Of a stretch of 64,000 nucleotides of DNA, positions 22,660 to 33,290 are shown piece by piece. The first letter of the stretch is position 1. Every line of letters starts with the position of its first letter. The notes under the pieces were generated by a model. The model was given only the letters and a program-made list of their open reading frames with translations, searched no databases and was not told the origin of the DNA. A program made the position numbers and the translations under genes. Where the stretch lies: positions 16,636 to 80,635 of the forward strand of contig JAUCBJ010002643.1 in the NCBI GenBank assembly GCA_032718475.1, given 5' to 3'. Source of the DNA: Nemertoderma westbladi (lineage: Eukaryota; Xenacoelomorpha; Nemertodermatida; Nemertodermatidae).

Positions 22660-23866
22660 TGTACGCGCTTTTGAAGACCTTTAGCAGTTTAACCTGCCAA
22701 AATTTATATGTCTTTTGGTTTATAAATAGACTTTAGAAGTTGACAAATATTTAATACCAATAAACACAACATTAGCAGAAGCCAGCCTAGTGCGCGTCCA
22801 TTCACCCGCTGGATATACCCGGGAGACTGGATTCTGAGGGCTTAGATTATTATTGCAGTGTAAGCTTACTGTATTATTCGATTGATCGTTAATAAATAAT
22901 TTCTGACTAATATTATTCACTTTCGGGAAATATTAACAGTTCCTTTAGGACGTGGCGCTCTATCTAGGTAAACAGAGATATGACTTATACTAATCACAAC
23001 GGTAAGTCGGTAAGGCTTAAGATTCACGTATGAGGCGCATTCTTTAGGAAATGCTTAGTTATCAGTCACAATCAAGCACACTACCGGTAACACACAATAC
23101 TGCTCACTAATTTGCCGACCGTCAATGAATTTTATCATATATAAAGAGAACAGCAACTGACTCATGTAGTGCTTATCAAATAGCATTAAATTCACTACAA
23201 ACCACAATAATATAAGTCGCAATCGCTATATATAACCCGTCTCTCTAACCTGTAGTGTATCAAGAAAATTGGGAAATTTGGGTTCTTTATAAATGTTCTC
23301 CAAATAATAATATTCAACCAAAACACAACAGTAAATAGCATTAAGACGGTAGGTTAAGATGGTAACACTGTTTGACTGGACCGATAACAGTTATACGCTC
23401 TATAATCTAAAGCCTACTAATGTTTCTTCTAAAGTCTGAAACGAATTGACTCTAGAGCCGGTGTTCCTGGCCTAGATAGAAACAACACAACAGTAACAAA
23501 AACACTCTCTGACTCTAACACCGTTGCAGGTATCTTTTTACACAGAGAGGAATCGCTCTCATTAGCAGAACACCAGATTCCACAGGTTCCACGAATATCT
23601 AAATGCCGAACTATCAGGATTTTTGCAGCCCTTGGCCAACACACAAAATGAGTCACTCCGCTCGGTTGCCCTGGTTGCATACTCTGCTGCTATAGCTCTG
23701 GTTGGCCGATAGAACGTAGTAAAGAGCCCCTCGTATAACAAATCAGCCAATCAGCCGGTCGCTTTGCATCATTCGAGTTAGAGAGCTTTTTAGAGTATTC
23801 CAGCGCCTGGGGGGGAACTGGATTGCAAAGCAAAAGGGCCAGTTATATCCCACAGAAGCTTTTACA
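22660..23866 (-). repeat. 5' LTR of the complete BEL element
   Basis: 1207 bp, almost identical to 11003-12209, ending at TTTTACA followed by the duplicated CAGTT. It should contain the element's promoter. I cannot identify a primer-binding site: the bases just inside (22659 downward on the - strand) start ATAACAGTTATTG and do not show the usual TGG start. Confidence 0.9.
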
Positions 23867-24000
23867 CAGTTAGGTGTATAATAATACTGTTCTGGTTTGC
23901 AGATAGCACAACATTAATTAGACCTTGCAGTTAGGTGTATAGTAATACTGTTCAGGTTTGCAGTTAGCACAACATTAATAGACAATGCAGTTAGGGCTAT
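23867..24000. repeat. 59-bp tandem repeat, right half
   Basis: About two further copies of the unit at 10863-11002, beginning with the duplicated CAGTT. 24001-24140 is unique-looking sequence with no supported feature. Confidence 0.75.
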
Positions 24001-24140
24001 GGTATATGTGTAGTCTTTACCACCCTTGTACTCTAGCGACCTTCCAGAGAATTTGTTAGTTAGGTGTATAGTTGATTTGCATGCGTCTGGAACAGTTAGC
24101 ACTTTGGACGAAAAAGTGCACGTTAGCGTTTCAAGTGGTT

Positions 24141-24570
24141 TGCCGGTATACTGTATGTGTACAGTAGGCGTGTGTAAGTGTACAGTATGCGTGTGTAAGT
24201 GTACAGCGGGGGGGGGCTTGTGTAAGTGTACAGTAGGCGTGTGTAAGTGTACAGTAGGCGTGTGTAAGTGTACAGTAGGCGTGTGTAGGTGTACAGTAGG
24301 CGTGTGTAAGTGTACAGTAGGCGTGTGTAAGTGTACAGTAGGCGTGTGTAAGTGTACAGTAGGCGTGTGTAAGTGTACAGTAGGCGTGTGTAAGTGTACA
24401 GTAGGCGTGTGTAAGTGTACAGTAGGTGTGTGTAAGTGTACAGTAGGCGTGTGTAAGTGTACAGTAGGCGTGTGTAATTGTACAGTAGGCGTGTGTAAGT
24501 GTACAGTAGGCGTGTGTAAGTGTACAGTAGGCGTGTGTAAGTGTACAATAGGCGTGTGTAAGTGTAGGCA
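24141..24570. repeat. 21-bp minisatellite
   Basis: About 19 copies of GTAAGTGTACAGTAGGCGTGT. The unit length is a multiple of three, so frames stay open through it on both strands (CKCTVGV on +, HLHTPTV on -); these are by-products. Each unit carries GTAAGT, a consensus 5' splice donor, on the + strand. Confidence 0.9.
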
Positions 24571-24579
24571 TAGCGTTAA

Positions 24580-24860
24580 AGGCTTTTTTTGAGCTTTTTT
24601 CAACTTTTTTTAGTTAAAACAATTTCTAGAAATTAATTGCTTCAAGATGAATCTGCGAATTTTCGAATACTAAAACCTACACTATTGAATAAAGCTAAAA
24701 AAACACTTGAAAAAAAGCTCAAAAAAAGCTAGAAAAAAAGCTCAAAAAAAGCTAGAAAAAAAGCTCAAAAAAAAGCTAAAAAAAAGCTTGAAAAAGCTAG
24801 AAAAAAAGCTCAAAAAAAGCTTGAAACAAAACGAAAAAAAAAGCTCAATAAAAAGCTGGG
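24580..24860. repeat. AAAAAAGCT(C) simple repeat and foldback
   Basis: 24579-24600 (CTTTTTTTGAGCTTTTTT) is the complement of the many AAAAAAAGCTC words at 24700-24850. Low-complexity sequence; the lysine-rich frame through it is not a gene. Confidence 0.7.
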
Positions 24861-24985
24861 TCGAATTTGAAAATATTACGGTAGTTTGAACGCGGCCTAA
24901 GCATATCATTAATTTCTGAATATAATGAACTCAATACAGTGAATTTTGTTAATTTTAATTAGCTATTAAAAAAATACTAGCTAAA

Positions 24986-25369
24986 CCCCCCCCCCCCCCC
25001 CCCCCCCAAACCCATCTTGCCAGCAACGATTGAAAATTAGGGTTGCAACAATATTAATATACCAATATGAAACAAATTCTAAATAAAATTAGAAAAAAAT
25101 TGTATATTTTTTGAACTGTTCTAGAACATCAACTACGTTCTAGAACTTTTTTTTTCTAGTTCTGGATAGCTAACATGTTCTAGAACATTATTTAAAAAAA
25201 TTAAAATGGTACATTAATTTTTTTAATTCTTTTTTAAATTGTTCTAGAACAAAAAATATTTTTTCTAGAACATATATTTTTTATTTAATAGCTAACATGT
25301 TCTAGAACATGTTCATAAAAAGAAATTGCAAAAACTAGCTAGTAGAAAAATTTGAGGGGGGGGGGGGGG
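24986..25369. repeat. C22 and G14 tracts flanking an AT-rich block
   Basis: A run of 22 C at 24986-25007 and a run of 14 G at 25356-25369, with ACTAGCTA words next to both tracts. The spacing and opposite polarity suggest the ends of a small inverted element or a structure-forming segment. Confidence 0.4.
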
Positions 25370-25404
25370 TGTACCTATAACACACTAGTGCCTGTTCTAG
25401 AACA
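25117..25404. promoter_or_regulatory. Cluster of seven TTCTAGAA palindromes upstream of the acyltransferase gene
   Basis: TTCTAGAA occurs near 25120, 25138, 25178, 25242, 25263, 25300 and 25395, usually as GTTCTAGAAC. TTCnnGAA is the tail-to-tail half of a heat-shock element (established motif). Around 25291-25313 the sequence TAACATGTTC TA GAACATGTTC also fits two adjoining p53-family decamers with one mismatch. The cluster is 540-830 bp upstream of the ATG. Regulatory function is inference; a repeat origin is equally possible. Confidence 0.35.
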
Positions 25405-25945
25405 TCCCGTAGTAAAAATATATTGATTTTTCATGCTAGCTATTATTCTTGGTCTTGCTAGCAAAAATTATTTTATTATTGAATTATTTTATTATTGAAT
25501 TATTATTATTATTTAAATTATTTATTATTATTTAAAGTCGTGGGTTTTGTTTTGTGAGAAACAACACTTAACTTAAACTAAGTGGCCATTCAACAAAGTG
25601 GGCATTTAAAATTATTACAGTATTAAGTGGCCATTTATGCATTTTAGGATAAGTGGGCACTTAGTTTGAGAAATCGGGGCAATATCTTTTAACACTCTTT
25701 GCTCTTGACATATCATTTTAGTACCGTTATATATGATTCTGTACCGGTAGGCCTACAAGTACCACTGTAGCGTAAGCTTAGCTTACATATTAAACTACTG
25801 ACTGACTGAACTAACATGATTGCATAATAAATACCAGAAAACTGGAATACAGTAATACAGTCAGGCCGTACTGCAGTAATGACAGATTACTGGATTAGTT
25901 GGCCTTGACAGGACAGGAGTACAGGACAGGAGTAGCCATTTAAAC
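25405..25945 (+). other. Upstream region / 5' UTR of the acyltransferase gene
   Basis: AT-rich. 25575-25665 has three copies of an AAGTGG(C/G)CATT-type word. No clear TATA box or initiator could be placed. The last 60 bases (GGACAGGAGTACAGGACAGGAGTAG) carry a short tandem duplication just before the start codon, which has the favourable context AAACATGG. Confidence 0.4.
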
Positions 25946-26550
25946 ATGGAAGAACTTTTATACAGACTTTGGTACACCTGGTTGACATGGAATTTGTGTC
26001 TATCAGTGTTGATTGTGGTACCGGCGTGTTTCGGCCTCCACGTTGGTCTTCGATTCGTCTACATCCACATTCTCCGTCTCGTGTTCTACTTCGGAAGACA
26101 AACTATCGCTAAACGAAAGTACTCCAAAAAGGATAGCGACTCAGAACAGCACGAGTTACCAAACTTAATCGAAAAGCAAATTCCCACAAACATTCGCCAA
26201 GCAATCGAGAAGATGTACAATGCACCTTTCGAAGAAATCGAACACGAATTCCATTTGGTTGACTCCGCGCTCTTCATAAAAGCAGGTATCGAATCGATTG
26301 TTGAAGACGAAGTAACGAAACGTTTTTCTGCTGCGGAACTTAACGGATGGAACTTACTGACTCGAACTAACCAGCACTACAGACACATCAGCTGGAGACT
26401 AACACTCCTCTATTTTATCGGTATGTTCATCCGATACTTCCTTCTTGTTCCTCTCCGTATCAACATCTTCCTTATCGGTTTCGTCTTCACCTTGTTAGGG
26501 AACTTCTTTTGTTCTCTTCTACCCATTGGTCGACGAACCTCCATACAAAG
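25946..26550 (+). CDS. GPAT3/4-like: GPAT3/4-type glycerol-3-phosphate acyltransferase, exon 1
   Basis: First of three coding exons (25946-26550, 27289-27430, 37279-37857; joined 441 aa; vertebrate GPAT3/GPAT4 are about 430-460 aa). The enzyme transfers an acyl group from acyl-CoA to glycerol-3-phosphate at the ER, the first step of glycerolipid synthesis (family knowledge). Exon 1 encodes residues 1-201 plus two bases: a hydrophobic segment at about 12-40, a charged loop, the conserved block VEDEVTKRFSAAEL...WNLLTRTN, and a long hydrophobic segment at about 150-192. Donor AAAG|GTAACA at 26551. The phase matches exon 2 (605 + 142 = 249 codons). ATG chosen for its context and for the fit to the family N terminus. 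Confidence 0.9.
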
Positions 26551-27288
26551 GTAACATTTTAAGAAGTAACATTGTGGTAGTTTTTTCTGAAGAACATGTA
26601 CCTACTTATTTAGTCCGTTTTAAAGTCTGAAAGTTGTTGTATATGTAATGTCTAAGTGTGTTAACCTACATCTTTCATTTTTGCATTTAGTATTGTAAGA
26701 CATGAAGGTAGAAGGAAACAGTAATTTTTTTGACCAATAGAATATTAGAAGTCGAAATCACCATGTTTGCGTGATCAAACATGGTGGGAATTTTGAAATC
26801 GCAAACATCTACCGGTCCTCGTTGAGCTATTATTAAAGAGAGACAGCTCGATGTTACCGGTAACGTTCTGACGCTATTCTGTTATTATTATTAAAAAAAT
26901 ATTTTCATTATTTACTTCGATGGAAATTTCAACATTTCATTGTTTTCTTCATAATCTAGCAAAATGTTAGAACTACTGGACTAGGCTAATACAGTAATCA
27001 GGTAATAGAGAGAGACGCGAAAACAATCATTTAATTTTTACTCAGCTAACTTTAAGTTTTACTCCATGGTAAACTCACTTCCAAGTCCAACCACAGGCAT
27101 TACAATTTTCGAATCAAGAGATTTCAATCACTTTTTTGAGGCAATTTTCATAACTGCACCTGTAATAATTGCAAATATAATCTCAGCTAAATTTCAGTCG
27201 GAGTTGCTTTAATATGCAAGTCGGCCATCGTAAGTGAGAAGTTCCGGTACGTATTCTCAAATTACCATATTTTCAAACTGTCCAATAG
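26551..27288 (+). other. Acyltransferase intron 1
   Basis: GT (26551) to AG (27287-27288). Contains an 11-bp perfect hairpin, CACCATGTTTG / CAAACATGGTG at 26759-26769 and 26776-26786. Otherwise AT-rich, with nothing recognised. Confidence 0.75.
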
Positions 27289-27430
27289 GTTCGTTAGTTT
27301 GACGAGTTATCGGATTTTGGTTCGCGCGATGACAGCTGTTGTTCGCTTCCACAATCCGGAGAACCGTGCCACCCAGGCTGGAATTACGGTAGCCAATCAC
27401 ACGTCCCCTATAGACGTCGCCATCCTCCAG
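27289..27430 (+). CDS. GPAT3/4-like: Acyltransferase exon 2, catalytic HX4D block
   Basis: Acceptor CCAATAG|G at 27288/27289, donor CTCCAG|GTACGG at 27430/27431, 142 bp, ending in phase 0. Encodes residues 202-249, ending in VANHTSPIDVAILQ. NHTSPID is acyltransferase motif I with the catalytic His239 and Asp244. The last 45 bases of this exon plus the first intron bases are the founder of the tandem array that follows. Confidence 0.9.
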
Positions 27431-27990
27431 GTACGGTAGCCAATCACACGTCGCCTATAGACGTTGCCATTCTCCAGGTACGGTAGCCAATCACACGGCA
27501 AAAATCCTCCAGGTACGGTAGCCAATCACACGGCGCCATCCTCCAGGTACGGTAGCCAATCACACGGCGCCATCCTCCAGGTACTGTAGCCAATCACACG
27601 GCGCCATCCTCCAGGTACGGTAGCCAATCACACGGCGCCAACCTCCAGGTACGGTAGCCAATCACACCTCGCCATCCTCCAGGTACGGTAGCCAATCACA
27701 CGGCGCCATCCTCCAGGTACGGTAGCCAATCACACATCGCCATCCTTCAGGTACGGTAGCCAATCACACGGCGCCATCCTCCAGGTACGGTAGCCAATCA
27801 CACGGCGCCATCCTCCAGGTACGGTAGCCAATCACACGCCGCCATCCTCCAGGTACGGTATCCAATCACACGGCGCCATCCTCCAGGTACGGTAGCCAAT
27901 CACACGGCGCCATCCTCCAGGTACGGTATCCAATCACACGTCGCCATCCTCCAGGTACGGTAGCCAATCACACGTCGCCATCCTCCAGGT
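27431..27990 (+). repeat. Exon-derived 34-bp array, first segment
   Basis: About 16 units of GTACGG-TAGCCAATCACAC-GGCGCCATCCTCCAG type. The exon end reads GTAGCCAATCACACGTCCCC, TATAGACGTC, GCCATCCTCCAG; the first unit (27431-27477) still has the TATAGACGT segment, and later units have lost about 12 bp to give the 34-bp form. Every unit repeats the exon/intron boundary CTCCAG|GTACGG. Variant positions (CGG/CGT, occasional TATCC) shuffle between units. Confidence 0.92.
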
Positions 27991-28755
27991 GGTAATGATC
28001 CTAAATTCGTCAACACTGGGGTCAATTTTTTTTGAAGAGCTAACAAATATCCGAGTTTATTTTTGTAGCAACACATTGTTATATTTTATGGATTCGATAG
28101 TGATTAATCGAGTACTGGTACCGTTTTTGAAAAATTCAACTCTAAAGATGAGATTGGCAAGAAATTATCGTGATGGGACGGAATCGTATTTTCTGGAAAA
28201 TCCCAGTCTTGAAGATAATAATTTTAATTCAATGTTATGTTACCTAGGTACACTAATAAGTTGTACATTGTGGTGTATACTGTTTGAAACAATTTCATTG
28301 TATAGTTGGTTGTAAATTATAAATCAAAGTGTCATTTTCCGTCCGTCACTATTTGGTTAAAAAAAAAAAAAAAAATGTAGTATATATTCAGGAATAATAA
28401 TAAATATAAATTCCCATAAGCAAAGTATAGCATATAGGTAAGTATTAGGGGTCTACACTGGCTTAATATTATAATACAACGCTGAATTTGGTGAACGTTT
28501 TCGTCCTACCGGGCTACGTCAGATCTATTATATTAATAAAGTATAATGGAGTAATTAAATTCAATTCGAAATTCCCGCCACCTAAATAAAGCACTAATAG
28601 AATAGATAGTTCTAAGTAAGTCCTGTATGTAATATTATATAAACAAAGTCAAAAACAAAGTCAAAAAACAAAAGTCTCCAGAATAAAATAGATTTTTATC
28701 CAAACTTACATAACGTAAAAAGCTAATCCTGTCTCTAAGTAACTCTCGTACTATT

Positions 28756-28794
<39 letters not shown>

Positions 28795-30985
28795 CCAAAA
28801 CGCTCAGTTTCTACTCAGTATAATAAGTAAGGTAATATACAGTAAAACACACATTAGCGACCCCCATATGTGTAATATCCATTCCCTCCAAAACCCAAAT
28901 TCCAAAATTCCCCCATACATATATAGTCCAAAGGTAGTGAAACATAAGACAGCTCAAAGCGATCCTTAGTTAATTAAGATAAAACTATAGCATCTACTGT
29001 ATAGATTATAGTTAGGTTAATGAATAAGTGCGCTGTGAGTAATAAGTGAATAATGAAAATATGCGCGCGTGAAAATATTATTCACTTATTACTCACAGCG
29101 CACTTATTCATTAACCTAACTATAATCTATACAGTAGATGCTATAGTTTTATCTTAATTAACTAAGGATCGCTTTGAGCTGTTTTATGTTTCACTACTGT
29201 TGGACTATATATGTATGGGGGAATTTGGGTTTTGGAGGGAATGGATATTACACATATGGGGGTCGCTAATGTGTGTTTTACTGTATATTACCTTACTTAT
29301 TATACTGAGTAGAAACTGAGCGTTTTGGGGTTTTTGGTTTTTTTTTTTTTTTTTTTTATAATAATAATACGAGAGTTACTTAGAGACAGGATTAGCTTTT
29401 TACGTTATGTAAGTTTGGATAAAAATCTATTTTATTCTGGAGACTTTTGTTTTTTGACTTTGTTTTTGACTTTGTTTATATAATATTACATACAGGACTT
29501 ACTTAGAACTATCTATTCTATTAGTGCTTTATTTAGGTGGCGGGAATTTCGAATTGAATTTAATTACTCCATTATACTTTATTAATATAATAGGTCTGAC
29601 GTAGCCCAGTAGGGCGAAAACGTTCACCAAATTCAGCGTTGCATTATAATATTAAGCCAGTGTAGACCCCTAATACTTACCTATATGCTATACTTTGCTT
29701 ATGGGAATTTATATTTATTATTATTTAATGGAACCACTGGCAATAGCCTACCGCTTTATATCTAATTTATATTCAGGAAGTTAGAGCCTCAATGGCTAAG
29801 TAGTTTTGGACTGGACCCTGCATAAAATGTTCGTGACGGGACGTAATTTTATATTATTTCCGTCCCGTCACGGGCGACGAGTTCGTGGCATTCCTATTTT
29901 ACTTAATATATTTTACTAGTCAATGGAGCAACGATGTCTGTGAGCATTGAGAGAAGTTAACATACAGTTTTAGTACGGGAAATATTTACCTTGTCCATCT
30001 GTATGTCTGTCTGTCCGTATGTCTGGATCAATTTTTGAATGTCAACATATCTCAGCAAAATCAACAACTAGGTAGGCCAAATTAAATTAAATTTTGTAGG
30101 CCTACAGTAGGTTTGTAATAAGCATTGGATCACAGGATGTTTGTACTTTGTTGTTGTTGTTGGCGGCGGAGGTAGTGCTGAGAAATGAAACATAATTTGA
30201 CTAGTTTCAGTTCGAATAAACCTGTTTATTAGTATTATAGTTCCAATTTCCCAAAAAATGGATTCAGTTTCGGTTCTAGTTTCAGTTTGAATGAGGCTAT
30301 TTATTTAGGTTCCAGTTTCAGTTCCCAAAAAAAAATAGTTTCAGTTCACAGCACTCGGTGGATGCTGTAGTGTAGTGGTGAGGGTGTTATACTGTTATAT
30401 ATAAGTTTTGGCTACTTGATTGGCTTTTAATTGAGCACCACGTCAATAAAAGCAGCTGAATTATCTATGGTAATAAATTGCTAACCTAAATAATTTTCAA
30501 ATAAACTAAACATCAAAACTACAAAATATGAATAATATTGATGGCCTTTCATCACCTTGTCATTTTTTCCGCCCCGTCACATTCCGTCCCGTCACGCGAG
30601 TGAATGTTTTCTAAATGACTATATTTTTTAGAATATGATTGGAAATTAGGATCATTTTTATTTTTTGGATAAAGTATATGGCTATTATTCAAATGAGAAA
30701 GGGACAGAAGATTAGAGTCAGACAATTCACAAGAATATTGAATTAAACTTTTGACAAACTATTACTCATGTTTTGTTATTCCGTCCCGTCACATTTTCGT
30801 TTTTTACTTTTAGACAACATAGCAACCAACTTTAGAATTTTATACTGGTCATTATAACTAGGCATCAATGGGTGCTACTAATATATGACATAATAATATT
30901 ATTCCATATCACAAGACAGATAATGTGGGGTATAATGTTTCTGAATTTCCATCCCGTCACAAAACACGAATTTAGGATCATTACC
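27991..30985. mobile_element. DNA transposon, non-autonomous, 20-bp terminal inverted repeats
   Basis: Begins GGTAATGATCCTAAATTCGT and ends with its exact complement, flanked by AGGT on both sides (27987-27990, 30986-30989); removing it restores an array unit. Motifs of the form CGTCCCGTCAC recur near both ends (about 28170, 28340, 29835, 29863, 30570-30590, 30783, 30952), a pattern typical of transposase binding sites. A 108-codon frame near the left end has no recognised domain; no transposase is seen. Superfamily not assigned. It carries a large palindrome (28393-29725). Confidence 0.8.
28393..29725. mobile_element. 1.33-kb near-perfect palindrome (foldback element)
   Basis: Left arm 28393-29054, 22-base loop 29055-29076 (with GCGCGCG), right arm 29077-29725. 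The arms match almost base for base over about 650 bp; visible differences are mainly homopolymer length (A32 at 28761-28792 against a T run of about 20 at 29338-29357) and isolated substitutions. TATATTCAGGA occurs just outside the left arm and about 45 bp outside the right arm, and may be a target duplication. No coding sequence. A transcript through it would form a very long hairpin. Confidence 0.85.
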
Positions 30986-31604
30986 AGGTACGGTAGCCAA
31001 TCACACGTCGCCATCCTCCAGGTACGGTAGCCAATCACGCGTCGCCATCCTCCAGGTTCGGTAGCCAATCACACGGCGCCATCCTCCAGGTACGGTAGCC
31101 AATCACGCGTCGCCATCCTCCAGGTACGGTAGCCAATCACGCGTCGCCATCCTCCACGTACGGTAGCCATTCACACGTCGCCATCCTCCAGGTACGGTAG
31201 CCAATCACGCGTCGCCATCCTCCAGGTACGGTAGCCAATCACACGGCGCCATCCTCCAGGTACGGTAGCCAATCACGCGTCGCCATCCTCCACGTACGGT
31301 AGCCATTCACACGTCGCCATCCACCAGGTACGGTAGCCAATCACGCGTCGCCATCCTCCACGTACGGTAGCCATTCACACGTCGCCATCCACCAGGTACG
31401 GTAGCCAATCACGCGTCGCCATCCTCCAGGTATGGTAGCCAATCACACGGCGCCATCCTCCAGGTACGGTAGCCAATCACGCATCGCCATCCTCCACGTA
31501 CGGTAGCCAATCACGCGTCGCCATCCTCCACGTACGGTAGCCATTCACACGTCGCCATCCACCAGGTACGGTAGCCAATCACGCGTCGCCATCCTCCACG
31601 TACG
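30986..31604 (+). repeat. Exon-derived 34-bp array, second segment
   Basis: About 18 more units, continuing from the AGGT duplication. Variants include CACGCGTCGCC and CTCCACGTACGG (losing the AG of the donor context) and CATTCACAC, showing local subtypes that alternate in short runs. It ends at GTACG, where the Copia element inserted. Confidence 0.9.
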
Positions 31605-31788
31605 TGTTGATCAGTATAATACACATTTATAAATCTATTAATATTCTCGCTGTACTGCTATAATAATACAAGGCCGCCATATAATTATATATTAAATAAT
31701 GCAATACACTCAGGCCTATACCGGTACACCAAACAACACAGTACTATCCCATCACCCGGCGAGTCTCTATCTCAGTGCCTATCTAACA
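31605..31788 (-). repeat. Copia 3' LTR
   Basis: 184 bp. On the - strand the sequence just upstream reads AATAAAGAGGGTGAATC, a probable polypurine tract. Confidence 0.88.
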
Positions 31789-31838
31789 GATTCACCCTCT
31801 TTATTAAGAATGAAATGGAATAAACTAAGTGGTTATAG

Positions 31839-33290
31839 TTAAGAAAGCGGTAATGCTTCGATTATGCCCATGTTAATAATGTCCATCAGTTTCCGAGAAC
31901 ATACCCCACGTTTGGTTAGTGAATCAGCCAACTGTTCACCTGATCTAACATACTCAACACGATCGAGTTCTTTGTTCTCTAGCGATTCCTTTATTGATGC
32001 GATATCAATTCGCAAGCGTTTTTCGTTCACTGCAATTGTTGAATGAATAGATGTGTGGAGATTGCGGCTATCAGTGTAAGCAATGACAGGTACCTTTATC
32101 TTCAGAATATCAAAGATAAGAGCCGCAATGAAATGAACCTCTTCTAAGCCATCAACCAAAGCGAGACCCTCAGCTGCAAGAGTACTCTTCACAACTCTCC
32201 TGATTTTCTTCGACCCCCAAGCCAGTGTGGAACACTTGTTATTTTCTCCAACTAGGAAAACAACAAAACCCTCAGCACTGGATACTCCATCCAGTAAATT
32301 TCCGTGAGATGCATCACTATACAACACCAACCTGAAGGTTGCAGGATCCCCAAGTGCTGGAAATTTTATAGCAACATTATCATTCTTCAGTTTTTTAATC
32401 ATTTTATTTGCCTTACATAGATGATTGCCATCGGCGTGATTTGCAGCCATGCTAAGTTCTAGAACATCGAATGACAAATCTGGCCTGGTTTGATTAGCAG
32501 CCCAACTAATTTGTCCGACAGTTGATTTTAATAGTGAAATTGACTTTGGACTGAGGAAAGAGTTATACCCACTAGTCGGAATAACAAGTAGCTGCAAACT
32601 GTCGATATATTCACATTGATCAATCGTTATTATCATTGGTTTCTGTTTTAAGTTAAGACCAACGTATTTCACATTTCCACCTGCGAACTTCCCAGCAATA
32701 AATGTATTGGTCATTGGTGTGATTACTCCATCATCAAACTTCTTCGCACCAGCATATAAAAAATCGTCCACATGTAGTAGGAACATACCACTAAGAATCC
32801 CCTGATTGTACCACATAAACAAAGCATTGTCGTACTTACATATCGTGCAACCTAAACGTTCTAGTTCATATTTGACACTAAAATACCAATTTCTAGCAGC
32901 ATCATTTAAACCATAGACCACTTTCTTCAACTTCCATATAATACCTTCCTTGATTAAATCTACTGGTGGCCTCAAAAATATATCCCGAGAGATCCTTTTA
33001 CCCTGTAGGAAAGCTGATCGAATGTCGATAGATTTAACACTCCAATCAAACGTGGCACAAAATGTCAAAAATATTCGCATTGTACTTTTATTTACTGTAG
33101 GAGAATCGGATTGTATCCCACTATGTTCCTCAAACCCTCTGGCTACCAGACGAGCTTTCACCTTCTTTTCTTCATTTTGAACTTTCTCAGTGATGACCCA
33201 TGTAGTGGAAATAGTCGATTGTCCCTTATCCCAAACTTCCTCAAAGACATCAAAATCTATCCAATTTTTGAATTCTTTCTCCTTTGCCAA
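31839..33290 (-). pseudogene. Copia reverse transcriptase and RNase H
   Basis: 483 codons. RT motifs: KARLVARGFEE, SIDIRSAFLQG, VYGLNDAARNW and the catalytic LLHVDDFLYAG (HVDD in place of the common YVDD). RNase H: LYSDASHG, STLAAEGLAL, AYTDSRNL, EQLADSLTKRG at the end. Overlaps the previous frame by about 34 bases in a different register. Confidence 0.87.

Larger units (their letters stand above)
11003..23866 (-). mobile_element. Complete, young, non-autonomous BEL/Pao LTR retrotransposon (12.9 kb)
   Basis: Bounded by two 1207-bp direct repeats that begin TGT and end ACA, flanked by the 5-bp duplication CAGTT, inside a 59-bp tandem array. Order on the - strand: 5' LTR (22660-23866), leader with a 288-bp tandem repeat, gag-protease frame (19539-15364), hairpin-bearing spacer, accessory gene (13735-12288), 3' LTR. 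I count about nine differences between the LTRs, so insertion was recent. RT, RNase H and most of integrase are absent although the polyprotein frame stays open. It therefore must depend on a complete relative for copying. Size, TSD length and domain types fit BEL/Pao. Confidence 0.9.

Noticed and set aside
24026-24603. Four overlapping frames of 140-230 codons with 7-residue repeats on both strands
   Set aside because: 21-bp minisatellite by-products.
24707-24889. 60-codon lysine-rich frame
   Set aside because: AAAAAAGCT simple repeat.
24986-25007. C22 run as a telomere-type or functional G-quadruplex element
   Set aside because: Homopolymer tracts recur in this window (41536-41555, 25356-25369) and length is prone to sequencing error; no repeat of telomeric type.
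27989-28315. 108-codon frame possibly a transposase piece
   Set aside because: No recognisable motif; begins exactly in the terminal inverted repeat, so probably chance.
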